A DNA stretch of 12,488 nucleotides from AP-16 sp036395835 (GCA_036395835.1 DASWCW010000120.1:1-12488), one strand, 5' to 3'; positions 1 to 6,386 are shown, counted from the first letter of the stretch. Translations and numbers: made by a program. Notes: generated from the letters alone by a model not told the origin.

Positions 1-134
1 TCGACCTCGACCAGCTCTGCCTGTCGCCGCAATGCGGCTTTGCCTCGACCGAGGAGGGCAATATTTTGGCGGAGGACGAGCAATGGGCAAAGCTCGGCAT
101 GATCGTCGAGCTCGCCGAGGAAGTGTGGGGATGA
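1..134 (+). CDS. Cobalamin-independent methionine synthase-like protein, C-terminal end (partial)
   Basis: The reading frame is open from the window edge (first whole codon at 3) to a TGA at 132-134, giving the last 43 residues of a protein. The visible peptide contains LCLSPQCGFASTEEGN followed by QWAKLGMIVELAEEVWG. This is the usual C-terminus of the short MetE-like family (5-methyltetrahydropteroyl(tri)glutamate-homocysteine methyltransferase, COG0620 type). In MetE proteins the Cys of the PxCG segment is a ligand of the catalytic zinc; here it is the codon at 33-35. The family transfers a methyl group to a thiol such as homocysteine. Whether this copy makes methionine or is one of the many paralogues with other substrates cannot be told from the tail alone. 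The start and the rest of the barrel lie outside the window. Confidence 0.8.
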   Translation, partial: DLDQLCLSPQCGFASTEEGNILAEDEQWAKLGMIVELAEEVWG

Positions 135-147
135 GGAATCCCAGGAC

Positions 148-262
148 GTGTCATCACCCGCGCATGCGGGCGATCCATAATCCTCCGAGCTCGGAGGATG
201 CTTGGTGCTTTGGCGGCAACGAAAGCGGATACTAGGTGGCCCGCATGCGCGGGCCATGACAG
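148..262. repeat. Palindromic intergenic repeat element with inverted 36-nt arms
   Basis: The left arm (148-183) and the reverse complement of the right arm (227-262) match at about 28 of 36 positions, so the whole 115-base stretch can fold back on itself. Smaller hairpins are nested inside. Bases 157-161 pair with 166-170 around GCAT, 181-198 is a perfect 18-base palindrome, and 237-244 pairs with 249-256 around ATGC. The element fills the gap between the methionine synthase-like gene and the acyl-CoA dehydrogenase. GC-rich palindromes of this type are common between genes in Bradyrhizobium and relatives. It could act as a transcript stabiliser or leaky terminator, or it may be a miniature mobile repeat. 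No transposase or target-site duplication is evident. Confidence 0.7.
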
Positions 263-269
263 GCTGAGA

Positions 270-1460
270 ATGATCACCACGGCGACGACTCACCCCCATC
301 ACGAGCCCGACGAGATCGCCGCGATCCGCCAGGCGGTGCGGGCGCTGTGCGAAAAATTCCCGGGCGAATATTGGCGCGCGCTCGATCGCGAGCGCGCGTA
401 TCCGACGGAGTTCGTCGAGGCGCTGACCCAGGCCGGTTTTCTGGCCGCGCTGATCCCCGAGCAATACGGCGGCAGCGGGCTCACCATGAGCGCGGCGATC
501 GCCATCATGGAGGAAATCCAGGCGAACGGCTGCAACGGGGCCGCCTGCCATGCCCAGATGTACGTGATGGGCACGGTCCTGCGCCACGGCAGCCCCGAGC
601 AGAAGCAGAAATTCCTGCCGGCGATCGCGCGCGGCGAACTGCGGCTGCAGGCGTTCGGCGTCACCGAGCCGACCTCCGGTACCGACACGCTCAATCTACG
701 CACCACGGCGGTGCGCGACGAAAACGAAAACCATTACGTCGTCAACGGCCAAAAGATCTGGACGTCGCGGGTCGAGCATTCGGATCTGATGCTGCTGCTC
801 GCCCGCACCACCCCGCGCGAGCAGGCCGCAAAACGCACCGAAGGGCTTTCGGTGTTCCTGGTCGACATGCGCGAGGCTAAGGGCAAGGGCCTCACGGTCC
901 GGGCGATCCGCACCATGATGAACCACGCCACCACGGAAGTGTTCTTCGACGATCTGCGCGTGCCGGCCGAAAATCTGATCGGCCGGGAAGGGCAGGGTTT
1001 CCGCTACATCCTGTCCGGCATGAATGCCGAGCGTATCCTGATCGGGGCCGAATGCATCGGCGACGCCAAATGGTTCATCCAACGGGCGAGCCGCTATGCC
1101 GGCGAGCGCAAGGTGTTCGGACGGCCGATCGGACAGAACCAGGGCGTGCAGTTCCCGATCGCGCGCGCCTATGCTCAGATGCGCGCCGCCGAGCTGATGG
1201 TGCGGGAGGCCGCGGCGCTCTACGAGGCGGACCGCGACTGCGGCGCCGAAGCCAACATGGCGAAGTTGCTCGCGGCGGACGCATCCTGGGCCGCGGCCGA
1301 CATGTGCGTCCAGACCCACGGTGGCTTCGGCTTCGCCGAGGAATTCGACATCGAGCGCAAGTTCCGCGAGACGCGGCTCTACCAGGTGGCGCCGATCTCG
1401 ACCAATCTGATCCTGGCGTATCTCGCCGAGCACGTGCTCGGCCTGCCGCGATCGTATTGA
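270..1460 (+). CDS. Acyl-CoA dehydrogenase family flavoprotein
   Basis: This encodes 396 residues, the normal length for an FAD-dependent acyl-CoA dehydrogenase, which introduces an alpha-beta double bond into an acyl-CoA and passes electrons to ETF. The N-terminal helical domain covers about residues 12-125. The beta domain carries GVTEPTSGTDT (130-140) and the flavin-contact segment QKIWTSR (161-167). The C-terminal helical domain carries the second family signature, QTHGGFGFAEEFDIERKFRE (348-367). The MCAD-type catalytic Glu position reads YQVAPIST, with Pro375 where Glu is expected. A Glu is present instead at NAERI (E254), the position used by isovaleryl- and long-chain acyl-CoA dehydrogenases. 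I chose the ATG at 270 because the in-frame upstream start (198) lies inside the palindromic repeat and would add 24 residues unlike the family. The Shine-Dalgarno sequence is weak. The CoA transferase downstream suggests a catabolic acid pathway; the substrate is unknown. Confidence 0.88.
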   Translation: MITTATTHPHHEPDEIAAIRQAVRALCEKFPGEYWRALDRERAYPTEFVEALTQAGFLAALIPEQYGGSGLTMSAAIAIMEEIQANGCNGAACHAQMYVMGTVLRHGSPEQKQKFLPAIARGELRLQAFGVTEPTSGTDTLNLRTTAVRDENENHYVVNGQKIWTSRVEHSDLMLLLARTTPREQAAKRTEGLSVFLVDMREAKGKGLTVRAIRTMMNHATTEVFFDDLRVPAENLIGREGQGFRYILSGMNAERILIGAECIGDAKWFIQRASRYAGERKVFGRPIGQNQGVQFPIARAYAQMRAAELMVREAAALYEADRDCGAEANMAKLLAADASWAAADMCVQTHGGFGFAEEFDIERKFRETRLYQVAPISTNLILAYLAEHVLGLPRSY

Positions 1461-1510
1461 GGCTCATGTTGCAGGCAGACCAAATCCGAAGCGAGCCAGA
1501 ATCGCGCTTC

Positions 1511-1646
1511 CCCTCTCCCTTTGTGGGAGAGGGTGGCGCCGAACGAAGTGAGGCGCCGGGTGAGGGGTATTTCCGGGGCCGGAACCCCTCATCACCCGTC
1601 TCGCTGCCTGCGGCAGCTCGGCACCCTCTCCCACAAGGGGAGAGGG
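1511..1646. repeat. Large inverted repeat with nested hairpins between the dehydrogenase and CoA transferase genes
   Basis: The outer 25-nt arms (1511-1535 and 1622-1646) are reverse complements with one mismatch. Each arm is itself a hairpin: CCCTCTCCC and GGGAGAGGG close 1511-1533 and, in the mirror arm, 1624-1646. Further in, 1558-1568 is complementary to part of 1584-1597, and the centre is a TTCCGG/CCGGAA stem at 1571-1584. The left arm also holds a GGCGCC pair at 1535-1540 and 1552-1557. This cruciform-like architecture is typical of dispersed intergenic palindromic elements in Bradyrhizobium-type genomes. It lies in the 229-base gap between two co-directional genes and could stabilise the upstream mRNA or reduce read-through. 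No poly-T tract follows it. Confidence 0.75.
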
Positions 1647-1689
1647 TTTCGGAGCGATCCTCATCACTCGAGCAGAGCTCGCGAACACA

Positions 1690-2829
1690 ATGACCCTCCC
1701 GCTCGAAGGGCTGCTCGTGGTTTCGCTCGAGCAAGCGGTCGCCGCGCCGATGTGCACGTGCCGGCTCGCCGACGCCGGCGCGCGGGTGATCAAGATCGAG
1801 CGGCCGGAAGGCGATTTCGCCCGCACCTACGACACGCTCGCCGGCGGCGAGTGCAGCTATTTCGTCTGGCTCAACCGCGGCAAGGAATCGGCCGTCCTCG
1901 ACCTGACCAAGGATCAGGACATGGCCTTGCTCGAAGCATTGCTCGCGCGTGCCGACGTGTTCGTGCAGAACCTCAAGCCGGGCGCGCTCGCAAAGCTCGG
2001 GTTCGCGCTGCCGCGCCTGCGGCGCGATCATCCGCGGCTGATCGTCTGCTCGATCTCGGGCTACGGCGAAAACGGGCCCTATGCCGGACGCAAGGCTTAC
2101 GACCTTCTCATTCAGGCGGAGGCAGGCCTGGCGTCGGTGACGGGCGGGCCGGAAGCGCCGGCGCGGGTCGGCGTGTCGATCGTCGACGTCGCCACCGGGC
2201 TCAACGCCTACGAGGCGATTCTCGAGGCGCTGATCGCGCGCGGGCGCACCGGCGAGGGCGCGGCGCTCGCGGTTTCCATGTTCGATACCGTGGCGGATCT
2301 GGTCACGGTGCCGCTGCTGCAGCACGAGGGCGGCAAGCCGCCGCGGCGCATGGGATTGGCGCATGCTTCGATCGCGCCTTACGGTGTGTTCCGCACCCGG
2401 GACGGCGCCGACATTCTCATCGCCATCCAGAACGACCGCGAGTGGCGGATGCTCGCGCGCGACGTGCTCGGCGATGCGGCGCTCGCCGCGGATCCTCGAT
2501 TCGCCACCAATGTGGAACGCGTGGAGCGGCGCGGCGAAACCGACGGCCGCGTCGCCGCGGTACTCGCGACGATGGACGTGGAAGCGTTGATCGAAAAGCT
2601 CATCGCTGCCGACGTCGCGTTCGCCCGGGTGAGCGACATGGGTGAGCTCGCGCGCCACCCGCATCTGCGGCGCATCTCGGTCGAGACGCCGAGCGGCGCG
2701 GTTCGCTATCCGGCCCCGGCGACGCGCCGGCGCGAGGGCGAAACCCGGCGCTACGGCCCGGTGCCGGCGCTGGGCGAGCACACGGAAAACATCCGCGCGG
2801 AGTTCATGCCGGTGGCTGCGGAACGGTAA
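1690..2829 (+). CDS. CaiB/BaiF family (class III) CoA transferase
   Basis: This encodes 379 residues of a class III CoA transferase, which moves CoA from an acyl-CoA donor to a free carboxylic acid through an aspartyl-CoA intermediate. The N-terminal fold is clear: LADAGARVIKIERPEGDFAR (27-46), then LNRGKESAVLDL (61-72) and FVQNLKPGAL (91-100). The catalytic Asp is D138 in AYDLLIQAEAGL, matching the YDxxxQA motif of formyl-CoA transferase (Asp169 there). The segment HASIAPYGVFRTRDGADILI (225-244) followed by AIQNDREW (245-252) resembles the subgroup that includes itaconate, mesaconate or citramalate CoA transferases. A branched C4-C5 dicarboxylate is therefore a reasonable guess, not a demonstration. 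The ATG at 1690 has only a weak ribosome-binding site. The neighbouring acyl-CoA dehydrogenase would oxidise the CoA ester formed. The stop lies one base from the stop of the convergent macro-domain gene. Confidence 0.9.
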   Translation: MTLPLEGLLVVSLEQAVAAPMCTCRLADAGARVIKIERPEGDFARTYDTLAGGECSYFVWLNRGKESAVLDLTKDQDMALLEALLARADVFVQNLKPGALAKLGFALPRLRRDHPRLIVCSISGYGENGPYAGRKAYDLLIQAEAGLASVTGGPEAPARVGVSIVDVATGLNAYEAILEALIARGRTGEGAALAVSMFDTVADLVTVPLLQHEGGKPPRRMGLAHASIAPYGVFRTRDGADILIAIQNDREWRMLARDVLGDAALAADPRFATNVERVERRGETDGRVAAVLATMDVEALIEKLIAADVAFARVSDMGELARHPHLRRISVETPSGAVRYPAPATRRREGETRRYGPVPALGEHTENIRAEFMPVAAER

Positions 2830-2830
2830 C

Positions 2831-3409
2831 TCACCCGATGCCGAGCTCGGTGAAGGCGGTGACGTGGTATCGCGCCGCTTCTTCGGAAAAGCAGCAGAAC
2901 ACCACGCGCTCGAGCGAGCCGGCATCGGCCGCGACTTCGGATACCACGGCGCCGACCGCGATCAGCGCCGCCCGATCCGCCGGGAACGCATAGACGCCGG
3001 TCGAGATCGCCGGAAACGCGATGGAGACGAGACCATGATTGCGCGCGATCTCGAGCGCCGTGCGGTAGCAAGACGCGAGCAGCCTTTCCTCGTCCGCCTT
3101 GCCGCCCTTCCAGACCGGTCCGACCGCATGGATGACGTGCTTCGCCGGCAGGCGATAGCCTTTGGTGATCTTCGCCTGGCCGGTGTCGCAGCCGGCGAGC
3201 GCGCGGCATTCAGCGAGAAGCTCCGGACCGGCGGCGCGGTGGATCGCGCCGTCGACGCCGCCGCCGCCGAGCAGCGAGCGGTTCGCGGCATTGACGATGG
3301 CGTCGAGCGCGAGCGTGGTGATGTCGCCGACCACGACGTCGAGCCGCGCCGGCCCGACCTCGGCGGAGATCAGCGGCGCTGCGACTTGCTTGGACTTTGG
3401 CGGCGGCAT
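2831..3409 (-). CDS. Macro-domain protein, O-acetyl-ADP-ribose deacetylase (YmdB/MacroD type)
   Basis: This encodes 192 residues, almost entirely one macro domain. GDITTLALDAIVNAANRSLL (28-47) is followed by GGGGVDGAIHRAAGPELL (48-65), then GQAKITKGYRLP (77-88), VIHAVGPVWKGG (92-103) and FPAISTGVYAFP (132-143). This is the MacroD/YmdB subclass. The catalytic pair Asn25/Asp35 of E. coli YmdB corresponds to N43 in NAAN and D53 in GGGGVD, both present. The family hydrolyses O-acetyl-ADP-ribose and removes mono-ADP-ribose from acidic residues. YmdB is also reported to restrain RNase III. About 20 extra N-terminal residues precede the domain. The gene lies downstream of the bdhA-patatin pair on the same strand, separated from the patatin stop by 87 bases that include a hairpin, so it may be a separate transcription unit. 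The start codon is the ATG at 3409. Confidence 0.92.
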   Translation of the reverse strand: MPPPKSKQVAAPLISAEVGPARLDVVVGDITTLALDAIVNAANRSLLGGGGVDGAIHRAAGPELLAECRALAGCDTGQAKITKGYRLPAKHVIHAVGPVWKGGKADEERLLASCYRTALEIARNHGLVSIAFPAISTGVYAFPADRAALIAVGAVVSEVAADAGSLERVVFCCFSEEAARYHVTAFTELGIG

Positions 3410-3431
3410 GGTGCTTTAACCAACAAGATGG

Positions 3432-3479
3432 GTCCCGGTTCTTGCAACGCACCGCTTCGCGCTGCGTTGCGCCCGGGAC
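3432..3479. repeat. Hairpin between patatin and macro-domain genes
   Basis: Nested complementary segments make a long stem. The outer GTCCCGG (3432-3438) pairs with part of CCCGGGAC (3472-3479), and the inner GCAACGCA (3444-3451) pairs perfectly with TGCGTTGC (3463-3470) around a short loop. It sits just upstream of the macro-domain start and just after the patatin stop in the direction of transcription (minus strand). It could be a factor-dependent terminator or a member of a dispersed palindromic repeat family. No T-run follows on the minus strand, so I do not call it an intrinsic terminator. Confidence 0.6.
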
Positions 3480-3496
3480 ACGAGGTCCTGGCGTCT

Positions 3497-4588
3497 TCAC
3501 GCCCATTCGGCCCGTGTCTCGGCCATCAGATCGACGGTGCTCTTGACCCCGATATCGTCGAAATGCGTATCGAGGAAATTGCGCGCCGCGCGCCGGCCGC
3601 CGTTGCGCAGCATCACGAAGAAATCGTAGTCGGAGTTCAGTTTGCTGTCGGCCGAGAGCTTGCGGAACGCGTCGTCGAGCGAGATGCGATGCAGCTTGAT
3701 GCGGCGGTACTCGTCGGGTCCGGTGCCGTGCGGCAGGCGACCCTCATCGATCAGCCGGGACACGAACTCGATCGCGCGCAGCTCGCCGATCAGCGAGGAG
3801 TTGAAGGTGATTTCGTTGATCCGGTTCATGATCTCCTGCGACGAAGTCGGCGTCATCCGCCGCTCGATCGGATTGATCTGGACGATCAGTACGTCCTCGG
3901 TTTCCTTGATGCCGAACAGCGGAAAGATCGCCGGATTGCCCATGTAGCCGCCGTCCCAATAGGGCACCCCGTCGAGCTCGACCGCGCGGAACAGGAACGG
4001 CAGGCAGGCCGAGGCCATCACCACGTCGGCGTTGATCTTCTCCGGCGGGAACATCCGCAGGTGGCCGGTGTGGACGTTGGTCGCGGAGATGAACAGTTTT
4101 GGGCGCTGACAGGTGCGGATCGCGTCGAAATCGACGAAGCGCTCGATCAGTTGCTTCAGCGGATTGATATTGAGCGGATTGAGGTCGTACGGCGAGAGGA
4201 ACCGCGAGAGCGCGTTGAACCACAGCTGCGCGGGCGAGGTCTCGTAAGGCAGGAACGAAAACAGCCGGTCGATAACGGTGCGCTGCACGCCGGGCAAATC
4301 GCCGGAAAGACTGGCGGCGCGCCAGAATTCCGCCAATCGCTTGCGCGCCTCTTCCGGCCCGCCGCGGGCAAGCCCGTCGGCGAGCATGACGGCGTTCATG
4401 GCGCCGGCCGAAGTCCCCGAGATTCCCGAAATGACGAAGCGCCCGTCTTCGAGCAGATGGTCGAGCACGCCCCAGGTGAAGGCGCCGTGCGCGCCGCCGC
4501 CTTGGAGCGCCAGATTGATGCGCTTCTTGTCGCTGCGCGGCGGACGACGGACGATGGAGGACAGGCGACGGATGATCGACGGGATCAC
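3497..4588 (-). CDS. Patatin-like phospholipase / acyl hydrolase
   Basis: This encodes 363 residues if translation begins at the GTG at 4588-4586. It is a patatin-fold serine hydrolase with a Ser-Asp dyad. The oxyanion-hole motif QGGGAHGAF spans 29-37, the nucleophile elbow GTSAG gives S60, and the dyad Asp is D212 in YWDGGYMGNP. The family hydrolyses acyl esters of phospholipids and other lipids. Some alphaproteobacterial members sit next to polyhydroxybutyrate genes. There is no signal peptide, so it is probably cytoplasmic or membrane-associated. The gene follows bdhA by 38 bases on the same strand and is probably co-transcribed with it. No in-frame ATG lies between the bdhA stop and the conserved KRINLALQGGGAHG segment, and no good ribosome-binding site is visible before the GTG, so the start is uncertain. 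The first 20 residues come from a repetitive GAC/GAT-rich stretch and are Arg/Ser/Ile-rich. Confidence 0.87.
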   Translation of the reverse strand: MIPSIIRRLSSIVRRPPRSDKKRINLALQGGGAHGAFTWGVLDHLLEDGRFVISGISGTSAGAMNAVMLADGLARGGPEEARKRLAEFWRAASLSGDLPGVQRTVIDRLFSFLPYETSPAQLWFNALSRFLSPYDLNPLNINPLKQLIERFVDFDAIRTCQRPKLFISATNVHTGHLRMFPPEKINADVVMASACLPFLFRAVELDGVPYWDGGYMGNPAIFPLFGIKETEDVLIVQINPIERRMTPTSSQEIMNRINEITFNSSLIGELRAIEFVSRLIDEGRLPHGTGPDEYRRIKLHRISLDDAFRKLSADSKLNSDYDFFVMLRNGGRRAARNFLDTHFDDIGVKSTVDLMAETRAEWA

Positions 4589-4626
4589 GGCTGTGTTCGA
4601 TCCGCTCTCTGCACTCCGGCTTCCGC

Positions 4627-5409
4627 CTACTGAGCCGTCCAGCCGCCGTCGATCGAAAGATTGGCGCCGGTGATTTGCGCGGCGGCATCCGAGCACAGGA
4701 ACACCACGAGTGCGGCGACCTGGTCGACGGTGACGAACTGCTTGGTCGGCTGCGCGGCGAGCAGCACGTCGCTGATCACCTGCTCCTTGGTCAGGTTGCG
4801 CGCCTTCATGGTGTCGGGGATCTGCCGCTCGACCAGCGGCGTCCACACGTAGCCAGGGCTGAAGCAATTGACCGTGATCCCGAAGGTGGCGACTTCGAGC
4901 GCCACGGTCTTGGTCAGGCCGGCAAGGCCGTGCTTTGCCGTCACATAGGCGGACTTGAACGGCGAGGCGACCAGCGAATGCGCCGAGGCGGTATTGATGA
5001 TCCGCCCCCATTTGCGCGCCTTCATGCCAGGCACCGCGGCGCGGATGGTGTGGAACGCCGACGACAGATTGATGGCGATGATCTGGTCCCACTTCTCGAT
5101 CGGGAACTCCTCGATCGGAGAAACGTGCTGAATCCCGGCGTTGTTGACCAGAATATCGACGCCGCCGAACGCCTGCTCGGCTGTGCGGATCATCTCGGCG
5201 ATCTCGACCGGCTTGCTCATGTCGGCCGCCGAATAGAGCGCCCGCACCCCGCATTGCCGCTCGACCTCGGCCCGGGTCTGTTCGATCTCGCCGGCATCGC
5301 CGAAGCCGTTGATCATCACGTTGGCGCCGCCGCGCGCGAGCGCCCGCGCAATCGCGAGCCCGATGCCGGAGGTTGAGCCGGTGACGACGGCAGCTTTTGC
5401 CTTGGCCAT
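4627..5409 (-). CDS. bdhA: D-3-hydroxybutyrate dehydrogenase (short-chain dehydrogenase)
   Basis: This encodes 260 residues, the usual length of the enzyme that interconverts (R)-3-hydroxybutyrate and acetoacetate with NAD, the last step in use of polyhydroxybutyrate. The NAD-binding motif TGSTSGIG spans 10-17 and NNAG 89-92; the catalytic residues are S142, Y155 and K159. Q94, H144, K152, Q196 and W257 are all present at the same numbers that, from memory, bind substrate in the Pseudomonas fragi enzyme. This argues for 3-hydroxybutyrate rather than a generic SDR. The ATG at 5409 is preferred because AAGGTG lies just upstream and the family begins MxxKxxVVTGSTSGIG. The frame is open 32 codons further up to an ATG at 5505, but that part looks non-coding. 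The patatin-like hydrolase follows, suggesting a small lipid or PHB-mobilisation operon. A palindrome at 5489-5505 may be its operator. Confidence 0.93.
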   Translation of the reverse strand: MAKAKAAVVTGSTSGIGLAIARALARGGANVMINGFGDAGEIEQTRAEVERQCGVRALYSAADMSKPVEIAEMIRTAEQAFGGVDILVNNAGIQHVSPIEEFPIEKWDQIIAINLSSAFHTIRAAVPGMKARKWGRIINTASAHSLVASPFKSAYVTAKHGLAGLTKTVALEVATFGITVNCFSPGYVWTPLVERQIPDTMKARNLTKEQVISDVLLAAQPTKQFVTVDQVAALVVFLCSDAAAQITGANLSIDGGWTAQ

Positions 5410-5488
5410 GGAGCACCTTTTTGCCGAGAAGCCGCGTGATGGTCGGCGGCGGAGGATGCTACGTTGCCCCAACGCGACCGACGCGGTT

Positions 5489-5505
5489 TTGTTGCACTGC
5501 AACAA
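5489..5505. promoter_or_regulatory. Perfect 8-1-8 palindrome upstream of bdhA, possible PhaR-type operator
   Basis: TTGTTGCA (5489-5496), one C, then TGCAACAA (5498-5505) form a perfect inverted repeat about 80 bases upstream of the bdhA ATG. The single-base spacer makes an RNA hairpin unlikely, so a dimeric protein-binding site is the natural reading. The polyhydroxyalkanoate regulator PhaR of alphaproteobacteria is known to bind TGC-rich inverted repeats near phasin genes. The match to bdhA function makes PhaR the first candidate, but this is inference from memory of the motif. Confidence 0.5.
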
Positions 5506-5647
5506 GGAATTTGCAAGCGGTCACATCGGCGCATAGCGGGGACGCCGCGGGCTCCCCTTCCCGGCGCGCGGAGCGTGCGAGGGGGCAGCTGGGCCTCAGG
5601 TTCCGATCCGATCGCCCGGCGCTCCGCGGCTCGCTACCACCGCTCCT

Positions 5648-5692
5648 AAGTCGGATGTTTCCGACTTCGAGAGGGCCGCTCTACGCGCGGCC
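5648..5692. terminator. Two adjacent hairpins downstream of the DUF1345 gene
   Basis: AAGTCGGA (5648-5655) pairs perfectly with TCCGACTT (5660-5667) around TGTT. GGCCGC (5674-5679) pairs with GCGGCC (5687-5692) around a 7-base loop. Both lie immediately 3' of the DUF1345 stop (5709, minus strand), where a transcription end is expected. There is no T-run after either stem on the minus strand, so termination by these hairpins alone is uncertain. Confidence 0.4.
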
Positions 5693-5708
5693 ACCTCGCG
5701 GTGACGCG

Positions 5709-6386
5709 TTAAATCGCGCTGGCCACGATGTTCACCGTGAGCGCCAGGAACGCGACGTTGAACAGGAACGACACAGTGCCGTGCGCCGACACCGTGCGGC
5801 GGATCCGCCTCGACGTCACCGCCACGTCGGAGACCTGCGAGGTCATGCCGACCACGAGGGAGAAATAAACGAAGTCCCAATAGTCCGGCTCCTCGCCGCC
5901 CGGAAACGCGAGCCCGCAGGCCGCGCCGGGACGGTCGCCGTAGAACTCGTGGGCATAATGCAGCGCGAAGATGGTGTGGATGAACGCCCAGGAGAGCCCG
6001 ATGGTCGCGGCCGCGAGCGCAAGCTGGGCCGGCGGCCGGCCGGAAACCCCATGGGATACGCCGAGCTCCGCGATGATCGCGCCGAGGCTCGCCAGCGCCG
6101 CGCCCACCGTGAGCACCAGGATGGTAAGCGCGCCTTCGTCGTAGAGCGCGGCGCGCCGGCGCATTCGGGTGACGTCGGAGCGCCAGATCAGCTCGTAGGC
6201 GGCCAGCAGGTAGAGCCCGATGCCCACGTCCCAGCCGATGAGCAGCCGCGTCGCGATCCGCCATGCGCCCGGAAGCGCCGCCATCACGATGAGCCCGATC
6301 GCGATCGACAGCAGCAAGCGAGGATGGCCCCGCGCGACCAGGACAAGGACGCGGCGCCACGGGCGGCGTTCCGGCATGGATACCAT
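5709..6386 (-). CDS. DUF1345 family integral membrane protein
   Basis: This encodes 225 residues with about six hydrophobic segments, near 22-40, 46-66, 86-108, 120-142, 171-190 and 204-223. The conserved DUF1345 features are visible: WAFIHTIFALHYAHEFY (133-149), PDYWDFVYFSLVVGMTSQVSD (167-187, seen in two parts: PDYWDFVYF and SLVVGMTSQVSD) and the C-terminal HGTVSFLFNVAFLALTVN (202-219). The function of the family is not established; its members are inner-membrane proteins widespread in proteobacteria and actinobacteria. The start could be the ATG at 6386 or the fourth codon, ATG at 6377. The gene diverges from mtgA across a 130-base gap occupied by an inverted repeat. No domain suggests a partner among the neighbours. 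Confidence 0.87.
   Translation of the reverse strand: MVSMPERRPWRRVLVLVARGHPRLLLSIAIGLIVMAALPGAWRIATRLLIGWDVGIGLYLLAAYELIWRSDVTRMRRRAALYDEGALTILVLTVGAALASLGAIIAELGVSHGVSGRPPAQLALAAATIGLSWAFIHTIFALHYAHEFYGDRPGAACGLAFPGGEEPDYWDFVYFSLVVGMTSQVSDVAVTSRRIRRTVSAHGTVSFLFNVAFLALTVNIVASAI

Larger units (their letters stand above)
5410..5708. other. Intergenic region upstream of bdhA and downstream of the DUF1345 gene
   Basis: This 299-base gap holds no convincing gene. It contains the AAGGTG ribosome-binding site of bdhA (just above 5409, minus strand), a perfect operator-like palindrome (5489-5505), a GC-rich tract of about 5530-5640 with partly complementary segments (GCGCGGAGCG near 5570 against CGCTCCGCGG near 5620), and two hairpins next to the DUF1345 stop (5648-5667 and 5674-5692). 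The bdhA promoter is expected here, but I cannot pick a clear -35/-10 pair. Confidence 0.5.

Noticed and set aside
1075..2925. Long minus-strand open frame (616 codons) across the dehydrogenase and CoA transferase.
   Set aside because: It is the antisense of two clearly recognisable genes; its product is Arg-rich and crosses the intergenic inverted repeat. High GC makes such antisense frames common.
2642..4633. Long plus-strand open frame (663 codons) opposite the macro-domain and patatin genes.
   Set aside because: It is antisense to two genes with intact catalytic motifs and has no recognisable domain.
5410..5505. N-terminal extension of bdhA to an ATG at 5505.
   Set aside because: It would add 32 basic residues absent from the family and place the operator-like palindrome inside the coding region; the ATG at 5409 has its own AAGGTG site.
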